A stretch of DNA of 64,000 nucleotides. Origin: Astrothelium macrocarpum. Its lineage: Eukaryota; Ascomycota; Dothideomycetes; Trypetheliales; Trypetheliaceae. Numbering within the stretch: position 1 is the first letter of the stretch; each line of letters opens with the position of its first letter. A model generated the notes under the pieces. That model did not search any database, was not told where the DNA came from, and worked only from the letters and a program-made list of their open reading frames with translations. The translations under genes and the position numbers were made by a program. The stretch covers positions 124,001 through 188,000 of the forward strand of contig JAGEMR010000025.1 in assembly GCA_021030915.1 (NCBI GenBank), in the 5' to 3' direction. Positions 33,300 to 42,870 of the stretch are shown here, one piece after another.

Positions 33300-33529
33300 A
33301 TCAGATATAATGGAATAACGTTTTCGAATCATTTCGACCTCACCATCACGTTAACGGTTTCAAAATTACCGAATTAGGAAGTCAAACGAACAAATGCACA
33401 AATTTCAGCTAAAAAGGCAACCACCAAGCTTTTGTGCTGGGCTGATCCCGAATTCTCATACAAATTTGGTGGTGCGGAGGGTGCGGGGAAGCGGCGGTGC
33501 GGAGGGGACGCCCAACGTTCCTGCGAGTG
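33300..33529. repeat. Right long TIR of the mariner-like element
   Basis: Inverted match to 30010-30240. Its inner limit is approximate. Confidence 0.8.
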
Positions 33530-34857
33530 TACGGCCGCTCAGCAGGTCGTTGGAATCGCGTCAGCGAACAGCAATACCACCCACCTGCCGAGTATCTCCG
33601 GCGTTGCGTCTTATAGCCTGTATCATAAGGAGTATCAAGAAACTAATTTTGTCGCTCCCCTATCGACATTATCCTCCATTTACAATGCTGTGTTCAATGG
33701 GCCCGGGACCGAGCTTCCAAATGTTCAATGCGATACTGGTAACTGTACCTGGCCAATCTTTCCTTCTCTTGCTGTTTCCGGCAGCTGTACAAATTTAACT
33801 GATAAAGTGGCGGAACACTGCGTAAGTATGGGTGATGATCTATACAATTGTACCACGACGTTGAACGATGGAGACGGCGTATCGTTTTCTCAAAACGATA
33901 GTGTGTCTTCTGGCATCGGTGGATATTTTCCCCAGAAAGATCAATTTATCATGACATCCATCTCTAATCCGAGCGCTTATAATGATACCCAGAAGCTCTA
34001 CCTCTCACAGATAGCCATAATCGATATTTCTGGTCGCAGCGTTCCGGGGCCATTGGCCTTTACATGTGGCCTATGGATGTCTGTCCAAGCGTACAATCTC
34101 ACCGTCGAGAAAGGAGTTCAGGCAGAAACTATTGTTGGAGAGTGGAGCAAAACAAATGCTCAAGAAATGGTTGATATCCTCGATGGGTGGTATAGTTTCT
34201 TGGATGTGCCTCAGTCGCTTGCCGCTCCGAACGTATCGCAAGTAAATACTAGCGAGTGGTCCGCTACAAATCCTACGGTAAGCATAATACCCAGCAGAGG
34301 GCTGCTAGGATCTAACAACTACTCAGTATAATTTCTCTGTGTATATTCCCGCTGTCGCAGGATTATAGTCTACGTTGACGACTCCCTTGAATGGGTCAGT
34401 CTACAGTGATGAGGATGGCCAATATGGATACTCAAGCGACGTTGCTCAGGCGTTTTGGGGTGTGAGCGACTGGGACCAATGGATCAAGACGCTTGCAAAA
34501 AGCTTGACGAACAGCCTTCGTAACTCCGCAACGATCACCGATCCTCGGTACTCCAAAACCGTCCATACCACTTACGCGTACATCCTCATTCGATGGGGCT
34601 GGTTTGCGTACCCGGTGGCAATGGTAGTCGTATCGGTGATCTTTTTGATCAGCAGCATCGTGTTAAGTATCATGGGAGACGTTAAGCCATGGAAAGATAA
34701 GAATCTTTGGCTGCTGTGGTGTGCCTTGGACAAGAGTATCGAAGCGAATGCGACGAATATACACCAGCTCGAAGATGAGATGGTTGTGTTCGAACGTAGC
34801 GCAACAAGTGGCATCTTCAGAAAAGCTGGTACGGTACCTACAAGTGAGCCGGAATAG

Positions 34858-35707
34858 CGATTATCTACGGGGGACCGTAATGTCCTGCTCGGGCGTCTAG
34901 AACTCGGTTGCTTCGCAGGCAGGTACCATACGTCCAGTGAAGAACTTAGGAGTTCTCTACAATGTTTTGACTCGTTTTCCGCTGGCTTGAGATATGAACC
35001 GTTTTTGTATCGTCGCTAATATCTAAGCAGAAGCAGCCAAGGTGAAGTGGTCGCAGCTTCTGTATCTGAACAGCGAGCGAGCGTTCGCCTCGTGAAGTGT
35101 AGACTTCTGCAGACTTTTTGTTCTCAGCGGACTCTTCTTGGTGATATGTGGGGTGCATTCTTTCTCACTCCACAATTAGCAAACAATTACCCAGACTGTC
35201 TCCTTGAATAACCAATTCGCTATTCTCTGGATCCTCGAGCCCGTTTTGTCTCGTTCTTAGACAAGTGGCGCGAACCCAACAGTTCTCGCCTTTTCCCTCA
35301 AAGTCCATCCACCTCCCCTTTCTCTGATCCGATAGTATTACGTGATTATAGACTTAAATTTCTCTGAGCTCTGGTATATAGAGATCTCCGGCAGCAAAGG
35401 AATCTTTGAGGAGGGACAGTATCTCAAGACAAGATCCGCTTCCAATCTTTGAGTCTAGTAGCTTGGTGTGCCTGATGTCCACGACATTCTTCGCGACGCC
35501 AGTAGGAAATATGAAGACTCCACCAGTCAAAGGCTCACGTAGTTTCCGCACAAAAGCTTTCTTGATTGATAAGGGTCAGATCCGAATACTGTAATTGGTT
35601 TAATCGTTTTATCAAACAGTGATAAGGCTTCGGGTGTTTACTCCGTAATGCAGTATGAAGTTCGCTTCATCCAAATGGTCAATATAACACCAACTCTTCT
35701 AACCACC
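34858..35707. other. Intergenic
   Basis: Between the DUF3176 gene and the end of the CMAS-like gene. Short open frames on both strands at 35354-35594 are not recognised. Confidence 0.45.
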
Positions 35708-37130
35708 TCAGAGGGGCACATTCTCCATCATCTCCATTGCCCCCTCCCTCCCAACGGTGATAATCATAACTCCCAGCGTTTTCGTCGCGAAGCCAGCTTC
35801 GCAGTACGAGAAGTAGTACTCCCATTTACGCTTGAAAAGCTCAACGTCTTCCTCGCTCGTTCTCCTGTCGCCTGCTCTGTGCTTTGGAAATTAATGCCGG
35901 CTTGATCTTACTGCTGAAGTTTTGTATGAAAGCTTCTCTCCACAGACGAAGCGTCTTGGTGTAGTGAGGCCTGATGTTCTCGACAGACTCGGGGATCAGA
36001 CGAGGTTGATGCCCACATGAAGAGCCTGATCGGATGGAATCGAGAAGCTTTATTGCTGTTGGGAGGTGGCCACCGGGGAAGATATAGCGCCGTATAAAGG
36101 CGTTAGATTTGCCGTAGGCTTTGTAGCGTGATTCGGGAATGGTGCTGGATTGGAATACCGCCACCCCTCCCTCAGTTTTCAGAAGATTGTCTACGCATCG
36201 GAAGTAGGTCGAGAAGTATTCTGCGCCCACGGCCTCAAACATCTCAATTGAGATGATCTTGTCATACTTCTCTTCTTGTTTCGGTATCGGGAGAGAACGA
36301 TAATCGCAGAGGATTATTTCGATCTTGTCTTGAAACCCAGCAGCTTTTCTACGCTCTTCTGCTGATGTCTTCTGCTCGTCGTTGAGAGTAATGCTGGTGA
36401 CTCTGCAGCCTGTTTTCTCTACAGCTAAAATTGCAAAACTACCCCAACCAGTGCCAATTTCGAGGACATGATCAGTAAACCGTATACGAGCGTTTGTTAG
36501 GACGCGGTTGAGTTTGCGGTATTGTGCTTGTTCCAGCGTCTTCAGCGAAGAAGCAGAGTCTGCTTTCGATAGGAAAATAGCACAAGAATACGTCATATCC
36601 GAAGACAAGAATGCTCCGAACATATCGTTGGAAATATCGTAATAGGCTGAAATGTTCAAACGAGCGTTGGTGAGGGTGTTTGTCTTTCTAAATAATCCTG
36701 TAATTTTGCTACTGATATTGGAGGATATCGTCGTGCTATCAGCCAGATACTTTCGGTTGGCGATGAAGAGCTTGAAGAAGGCTGTCAGGTCAGGGCACTC
36801 CATCTCTCCTAACATATAGCTCTCTGCAAATCCCATATCGGCGAAGAACAGAGCTCGAACCCAGAACAGGTCCTCCTTGATTCTAAGTTCTGCGTAGGCG
36901 ATGTCGTATACGCTCTTCTCGCCAGAATGTTCGGCATTACCCTCTTTTGGGGTGCCGCATACAGTCACCGTACCGTCCGTGTCGGTGATGGTGAGAGTAC
37001 CGATCTTGACGTTTTTCAGGAAGCCCAGAATCGCGCCCCTCGATGCTTTCACGAGGTGTGGGTAGACGTAGGAACCGGGATAGCTGGCCAGCGCCCTGGC
37101 ACCATTAATGAATGGAGTCATAAGGCTCAT
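35708..37130 (-). pseudogene. Cyclopropane-fatty-acyl-phospholipid synthase-like gene with C-terminal frameshift
   Basis: CMAS-type enzymes add a methylene or methyl group from S-adenosylmethionine to unsaturated lipid acyl chains. The main frame (37130-35841, 429 residues) has a typical N-terminus (MSLMTPFINGARALASYPGS), the substrate-side ISAYYDISNDMFGAFLSSDM, the SAM site HVLEIGTGWGSFAILAVEKT and YDKIISIEMFEAVG. Near its end, after KIKPALISKAQ, the frame leaves the family. The conserved end (DVELFKRKWEYYFSYCEAGF, ATKTLG, TVGREGAME) is encoded in the +1 frame down to the TGA at 35708-35710. No intron of usual length explains this. A 40-nt intron with donor GTAAGA would restore the frame but remove conserved residues. 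It may be a frameshift mutation or a sequence error; otherwise the gene looks healthy. Confidence 0.82.
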
Positions 37131-37816
37131 GGTCCAGGTGCGCCCAAGCAGATGGTGAGAGGTGTCGATAGCTACGTATCCTAGGACATGCGGGGCAATG
37201 ATTCTTCGCTCGAACTCTTAATAAAGAAACCAGATTGCGTGCACACTGAAGAGAAGGAGGAGGGTCGGATGTCTGTAGAATTGTGAGCCCAAAGGTTCCC
37301 CACGCTAATGAAGCAATCCGTGCCAATTACGCTTGCAGGGCGTGAAGACCAGGTCACAGGCTCATTCACCTCTACACGCGACCCAAAGGCTCCCAAATTG
37401 CCGGGAATTTTAGCGCTGGGCCGAGAGACGGAGGAAAATGACGGATCACGCAGCGGACACGGGGGGCTCAGGATCTTGGCACTTCATGCTGGCATCGTCC
37501 CTGTCCAACTGGTTCCGATCCAGCACTATTTGGCATGGATTGATATCGTTAATGAAGCTGTGGCATCGACTCTCGAAATTGGTATATATAGGAAAGGATG
37601 TCTAGGGGCTACTCTCTACGCAATTCTAGAGCGAGAAAGAAGTCGATCCCATAAATAATTAACCGTACGCATCTGATATTTCATTCTCAAACACAACGAC
37701 ACATCCGCTAATCTAAGTGTTGGGCAAAACCAAACCGGACGATAAAGTTGATCTATCCCCGAAGTGACAATGCTTTCGTTTCAGGACATCAGAAGGATCT
37801 CGCCATTCATTCATCT
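37131..37816. other. Intergenic
   Basis: Promoter side of the CMAS-like gene and 3' flank of the PAQR pseudogene. Nothing else is recognised. Confidence 0.45.
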
Positions 37817-38761
37817 TCAGCTGGCTCGATGATCGGCCTGGATCTTGCATATGTCCAGAGTATGACACGCAGTGAAAGCCTGATTCAGGGTATTCACATG
37901 CGAATAAATGGCGCACAGGATGCAGACATGGAATATCTGGTGTGAGGCCCCGAAAATATCAAACATGCCCCGTGAGAAGCGCTTCAGAATTCGGAACTAG
38001 GCCCGCTAGTCAGATCTCTCTATCTCTGGGGGCAATAAAAGATGTAGCGAAAAGTGTACAGACTTACTAAGTATAACAGAACTCCACTGCAATAAAAGGC
38101 CAGCTCTATGAAGTAATAGTACATTCCTGAGTATTGTAGCATATACTCAAGCCCGTACCGCTTGGTTCCGTGTAGTAAAGGAATAAACGAGGAAGCGCCA
38201 AGTGTAATATAAGCGACCGTTCTCGCAGTACGCCAGCACCGAAACTAGGGTACCATAAGCGAAGTAGCGGTAACAGATCCTGAAGCGATAATCTAGAAGG
38301 TGTGTAAGTTTATTGTAGACTTCGAAGTTTGCCCATGAAGGGACTGTGGAATTGACTTACAATGGCCCAATGTACCTTTTGCAAGCCCGGTTCACAGAAG
38401 AAGATGTAACAAATACCAGAAACAAATGTACCCACTGTGTGGATGACGATTCCGAGCAGGTCCATTCGGAGCCAGAACCGTTCGGCGTCCGGGGACTGGG
38501 ACATGGTCAAGTGGTACATAGTGCTGACAATTAGGCAAAATTCTGCGAGTGTAAAGTAGATCCCGAACATGGCGTAGTCGAGCTCTGAAACAGCGAAGAA
38601 CTGGGGATTAGAGAGGATTCGCATAAAGGCAATCATCGTGAGTGGTAGGATCACAGCGCTGATCAGGTGAGTGTACACGTTGCATGTTTCGTTATGCAGG
38701 AACTGGCCGGTTTGTGATGCGTATTTGCACGCGACTCTTTCGGCAAGTGGTGAAGATCTAT
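37817..38761 (-). pseudogene. PAQR / hemolysin-III family receptor, degraded
   Basis: PAQR proteins (fungal Izh-type, adiponectin-receptor relatives) are seven-helix membrane proteins with ceramidase-like metal sites. Exons are read at 38761-38361, 38292-38068 and 37996-37817. Conserved blocks: GQFLHNETCNVYTHLISAVI, CLIVSTMYHLTMSQS, ERFWLRMDLLGIVIHTVGTF, IIASGSVTATSLMVP, RYGLEYMLQYSGMYYY and the final FRILKRFSRGMFDIFGASHQ then IFHV with the metal-binding His residues. All exon phases agree. Two defects are seen: an in-frame TAG at 38245-38247, between MVP and FR, and no recognisable exon for the usual N-terminal cytosolic part upstream of 38761. The gene is therefore probably dead, or the TAG is a recent or sequencing change. 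Confidence 0.75.
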
Positions 38762-39221
38762 CTGGTTAGTTTGTTTATTTCGTGGACCCGCTTGCTTTAT
38801 TCACGTATTAGGGCATCGTGGATCTTGGAGACAAGCAAGTGTTTGTGCCGTGTCCCTCAGCTACCTTTACTAATGGTTAATGGGTACAGGGAGAAGGAAT
38901 TTCGAAGGACTTGTTTGGGGGAGCGAGAGCGCAAGAAAGGACAATTTTCACTAAGAAGGTATGGTGAAGCGGTCAGTAATACGATGCACCATGTAGCATA
39001 AGTCGTGTCGCTGCCAGTCATGTTTCCCGTCACCGGAAGCGCCACAGGATGTTTAGTTATGGCGCTTTGAGGTATTACATTTGTCTTTTTGAGAGTTTGT
39101 GAAACTTTTTTCAACGTGTGTTTGTGTTATTGAGCTAATTTTATGGTTTTTAGTGCCGTATGCTTTTGATGTACCGCACGCGTATCGAGATCGAGGCTAT
39201 TTGCGTTTCGTTCGAAATTGA
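38762..39221. other. Intergenic
   Basis: Between the PAQR remnant and the transposase remnant. The missing PAQR 5' exon was not found here. Confidence 0.45.
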
Positions 39222-39983
39222 GCTGCACGATTACTCCGCCTTCGATGGAAGCCTAAGGCTATTGCGCATGAACTCCATATATCATTGAGGATAGTAAATC
39301 GGTGGGAGAGTACACAGCGACCTTATGAGGAGGGCCTAGGCCGACCTCACAAGCTGACTTCAGCAGATAAGAACGCTTTGTTCGAGTGGCTTTTGCGTGG
39401 ATGGCGGCAGCGGTATGAGATGGTTCATTGGTTGGAGGAGGAGCGCTCTGTAGAAGTCAGTCAGCCAACCATCTCACGAGTTCTTAAGCACAACGGGTGG
39501 AGTATAAAAGAGTTTCGTCGCATAGCCTCGCAGGGGAGCGAAACACTTCGACTGCGCTGGCGTCAGGATATGCTCCATCTCACGGCTGAACAGCTGTCGT
39601 TTTTGGACGAGTCGATCTTCAACGAGAAATCTGATTGGGGGCACATGGCTTATGCTCCTGTTGGAGATGAAGCTCGATACGAAAGCAGCCTTCAACGAGC
39701 TCCTACTTGGAGCGTCCTCGCGGCGTACACTGTCGACGGTTATACTCCATTCACTGCAATCCGCCAAGGCTACTTCAATAGAGATGCCTTCTTCGAGTGG
39801 TTGACAGAGGAGCTTTTGCCGTATCTTCGCCTTGTCAACCGCCAGTTCGTGGTATGCCTTGAGAATATTTCAACGCACGTCGCCTACTCTATCGTAGAGG
39901 CTGTTGAAGCTGAAGGGCATCTTATCCGATACTTGCCACCGTTCTCGCCGGATTATAATCCTATTGAACTTAGCTTCAGTTAG
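39222..39983 (+). pseudogene. DDE_3 (Tc1/mariner-like) transposase remnant, not RIP-degraded
   Basis: The frame opens after a TGA at 39219-39221, without a usable ATG, and gives LRWKPKAIAHELHISLRIVN (HTH), TISRVLKHNGWSIKEFRRIA, the first catalytic Asp in LSFLDESIFNEKSDWGHMAY, and WSVLAAYTVDGYTPFTAIRQ. The second block reads FVVCLENISTH where relatives have Met-Asp-Asn, so the second catalytic Asp is Glu here. The third is YLPPFSPDYNPIELSFS, after which a TAG ends the frame at the point where relatives continue. Both ends and a catalytic residue are thus lost. GC content is normal, in contrast to the mariner relic at 30 kb, so this fragment seems to have escaped RIP, perhaps as a single copy. 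No TIRs were found around it. Confidence 0.85.
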
Positions 39984-40502
39984 CTTTGCAGGCCCTCCCG
40001 CTTCAATGCAATGCAGTGCACGGATTAGAAACTTGCCAAGAGTGGGATACAGCTTACACCGGCAGCTGCGCAGTAGACTTCTGCGTATCTTTTGCTTTCC
40101 CCTATCCTTGACTGATATGCAGAGTTGTATTGCGCCCTGCAAACCAGGTGCCTACCGACGATGACCAGTACGTGACTTTGCACACCAGCGTTTTCAGCTG
40201 TCCTTTAGAATCTCGGCTGGCATGTACCATTGCTTTCACATCAGAGTCCCCGTTGCCCACCGAACGTCAGATACGTATGCGGGTGACAGATTCAGGCCAC
40301 TGACAGTCTATGAGGCTATGCCCCCAAGTCCATCAGTCTATTTGCTCGCTAGATATACGAACGTTATCGCCCTATCGTCAACTGAAGATGAAAGAGACCC
40401 CTCGTATGAAGCAAACCTTTCCCCGTTTTTACACAGGCTCATTGCAGATTGCGGGGTCATCTATATTCTCCGAAAAGCGTGGTATCCCTCACAATTCACA
40501 AC
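39984..40502. other. Intergenic
   Basis: Between the transposase remnant and the UstYa-like gene. No feature is recognised. Confidence 0.45.
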
Positions 40503-41458
40503 ATGCCGTACTTACTCCCCAAATACAAGAAGCTGTCAGACGATGTATACGAGGAAGACCAACCCATTGGAGAGATCGCAAGGACTCCAAGATCCACTCG
40601 TGGTAGCTCCGAAATGAGCTTCACGCTCTTTGCAATTCTTTTAGTCGTTTCAAATTCTCTGACATGGTTCGCGTCGCGGAGAGCAATAGCATTTCGAAGC
40701 AGGACTAGAAATTTGAGTAAATTCGGTATGTCTCAAAAAAGCCATCAAGTAAATAACCAGCTTTGAAGAGAGCTGATATTGAGGGGAAAGCCAGGCTGGA
40801 ACTCGAGATAGAAGAAGCTTTCGGTGAACGCGATCCTTATACAGATCGCAACGACGCCTTCCACGACGAGCTTTGGAAGCCCGTCAACATCGATGATGGA
40901 ATGGTCGCGCTTCCCGACGAATTCATTTACGAGAAAGGTTTACCGGTGTCCCAACGCTTCCCGTGGGACTATAACAAGGGAATCTACCTTCTCCACGATT
41001 ATCATAATCTCCATTGTATTGTGAGTGAGATATTCTTGTCTTTCCCGTCTCGCATTATTGGGAGACAATGACTAACCTGTGCTAACCATGATCCTTGGTA
41101 ACAACAGCGCAACATCTATATTGCCTTGATGGAATATCGTCTCGGCCTCCCGCAAACTCGAAATCATCGGCATGTGATTCACTGTCTCGACGCTTTGAGG
41201 CGAGACGTCATCTGCCATGCCGATGATACGCCACGGTGGACGACACACAGCGACATCCCGGAGACGGAACATGACCAACCCTGCCAATGTCGTAGTTGGG
41301 CTAGACTCGAGAAATGGGCTAAACAGTACAATGCTTGCTATCGGTATATTAACGAAACATCGACCCTGGCGGATTTTCCCCAGGTTCAGCGCTTCGTGTG
41401 GTGTCCTGAGGAGTCGCCTTATAAAAAGGGGGTAGAGAAGGTTTTTGACGTTCATTAG
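40503..41458 (+). CDS. UstYa-family (DUF3328) protein
   Basis: UstYa-type proteins are fungal oxidases of secondary metabolism, known for cyclising ribosomal peptides (ustiloxin, cyclochlorotine-type pathways) and other halogenation or oxidation steps. Exons are 40503-40725, 40761-41020 and 41108-41458, giving 277 residues. One membrane segment near the N-terminus (MSFTLFAILLVVSNSLTWFA, about residues 39-58) places the rest on the luminal side. Both hallmark HxxHC motifs are present: YLLHDYHNLHC and HVIHCLDALRRDVICHADDT. All phases agree across two short introns (35 and 87 bp). The first is very short and should be checked against transcripts. No precursor peptide with Kex2-type repeats and no P450 or other pathway gene lies directly beside it, so the gene looks like an orphan. 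Confidence 0.87.
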
Positions 41459-42870
41459 GAGACGCCGCATGAGTAAAAATCCCATTATTGATCGATAGAG
41501 TATGGGCTAGAGCACGCGATGTAGTGTCAAAGACGGAGATCGCTGGTCCCATGTTGAGTGCGATTTCGGATTCTTCTATCCGATCTGATCTTTGTCAATA
41601 TATCAATTGCTTCATCATGTCTATACCTCTAGATAATGGATGATCCTTTTTCTTCCGGATTCCAGTCCTTATACAGTAACAACTTCCCATTGTCGTTGCA
41701 GTGTCAGGCTTCCAGCATCAGTCAAGCCCATGAGAGCCAAAGTAAAGCAGATACCTTATACCAATCCCGCTGTTTCGGACTGCTCCGTGGCCAGTCTCAG
41801 AAAGGTCACAGCAATCGAAGGTAGTGGGCAAACCTTAGTGCATTAAGGCGTGGCCATCGGTCATGTTGTGCTAAAGAGAGGAAAGCGGAAGGAATGGTTT
41901 GTGCAGTCATCTTTTTCGGAACCGAAATTGCGGCCTAGCTCTCAAAATTGATTGCTGACTAATGCGGACTCATTAGGTATAAATTCCTTGTCCCATTTAA
42001 CATGAGCAGCATCTTACGCGTTCACAGAGTGCAGAGATTAAAGCATAGGTGTGCCCGTCGAGAAGCATTATTTGCAGCGATTCTAAGGAAGAGCATGCGG
42101 CGAGAAAGATTTGCATAATCCGGATTCACTCTACTGAGCAATTTTACGGTCACCGAAGAGAACTCGAGACCACGAGCACACTATCCCGCAAATGCAACGT
42201 GAAACTGTAGGATATTGGTACTGTTATTCGACAGCTGTCTTCCCTTTTCAATCCCTACTTATCAATTATGTCCCTTCGCAACACTTAACCTCACCGAACC
42301 AATCACAACCTTGTTGAGATTAAAGACCCTTGCGAAAGTCTAAAGAGACGTGGCGTCACAATTTTCTGTTGACCTCCGCCACGACGTCCTCCTCCCTCAA
42401 TCCGCTGGTCAGCTCCCCCCAGGCCCCACTTGCCTTCCCTATAAAAGTCAACCAGCCGTGTTTGCGCGAGCTTCTAAGTCCATTAAAGAGGTACCCATGA
42501 AAGTATGAACACTGATGGAATGAATAGTTCATGACATGTTCAGCGCATTCCAGCCAAGGTTTTTGCCATACGTGATCAAATGAATTTCCCACCCAGACTA
42601 GAGCTACGTGGGCTTCGGACCTAAGTTGAGCGATATGTTTTGATCAAGATCGTTGAGATACCGGTGCATCGGCCGGATCAACGGGGTTGAAGTTACGAAA
42701 ACAACGCAACGCCCCTGTCAAAAGAGATGACCTGATTTTCAATCGGGTCTATGGTAGATTCAATATCACCTGATATCTTGTCACAAATACCATCTTTTTG
42801 GTCTATAAGTTTCTCATGTTCGTTCAGTTTCTCGTTATCAACTCCTTGCTACCTCATTTCCAAAATTATA
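41459..42870. other. Intergenic
   Basis: About 1.4 kb without a recognised gene. An open frame at 42751 leads into the secreted-protein gene but its first 40 codons are low-complexity Ser/Phe, so the later ATG was preferred. Confidence 0.45.

Larger units (their letters stand above)
30010..33529 (+). mobile_element. Tc1/mariner-like transposon, RIP-degraded, inside the DUF3176 gene
   Basis: Terminal inverted repeats start CACTCGCAGGAACGTTGGGC at 30010 and end at 33529. TA flanks both sides (30008-30009 and 33530-33531). The outer ~100 bp of the repeats are GC-rich and almost identical. The similarity continues with many transitions to about 230 bp (to ~30240 and from ~33300), so the TIRs are long. 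The interior is AT-rich with many stops. A degraded mariner-type transposase is readable on the plus strand at 30369-31210. About 2 kb between it and the right TIR is not explained and may be a second gene or another nested element. Confidence 0.85.
29412..34857 (+). pseudogene. DUF3176-family membrane protein gene split by a transposon
   Basis: DUF3176 proteins are multi-pass fungal membrane proteins of unknown role. The 5' part (29412-30009) encodes residues with two or three membrane segments (LEISATLTAIAVLVALAVIL, LNGLVALLSTIIEGCMMVSI) and ends in VGALLTVLALAFD. A 3.5-kb mariner-like element is inserted at the TA 30008-30009. The frame resumes at 33532, and joining the two sides gives LAFDTAAQQVVG, which matches the family pattern Pro/Asp-x-x-x-Gln-Gln-Val. 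The extracellular part is rich in Asn-X-Ser/Thr sites and includes CDTGNCTWP. A 91-bp intron is read at 34278-34368 (GTAAGC...TATAG). The alternative acceptor at 34328 would put a TAG in frame. The last exon (34369-34857) has a final membrane segment (YPVAMVVVSVIFLISSIVLS). Without the insert, 610 residues. As it stands the gene cannot make full-length protein. Confidence 0.8.

Noticed and set aside
34329..34368. Exon extension of the DUF3176 gene using the acceptor at 34328
   Set aside because: It would read YNFSVYIPAVAGL and then a TAG; the acceptor at 34366-34368 keeps the frame open.
35841..35895. 40-nt intron restoring the CMAS frame
   Set aside because: Shorter than the other introns trusted in the conserved genes here, and it would remove the conserved KIKPAL segment; kept only as an alternative.
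42356..42592. Minus-strand frame containing GLREEDVVAEVN, like the NUP85 end GLREEDVTGREAEVV
   Set aside because: The DNA match is limited to about 17 pyrimidine-rich bases; no evidence for a duplicated NUP85 exon.
42751..42870. Earlier ATG for the secreted protein
   Set aside because: It would place a low-complexity stretch before the signal peptide; the ATG at 42871 is the better start.
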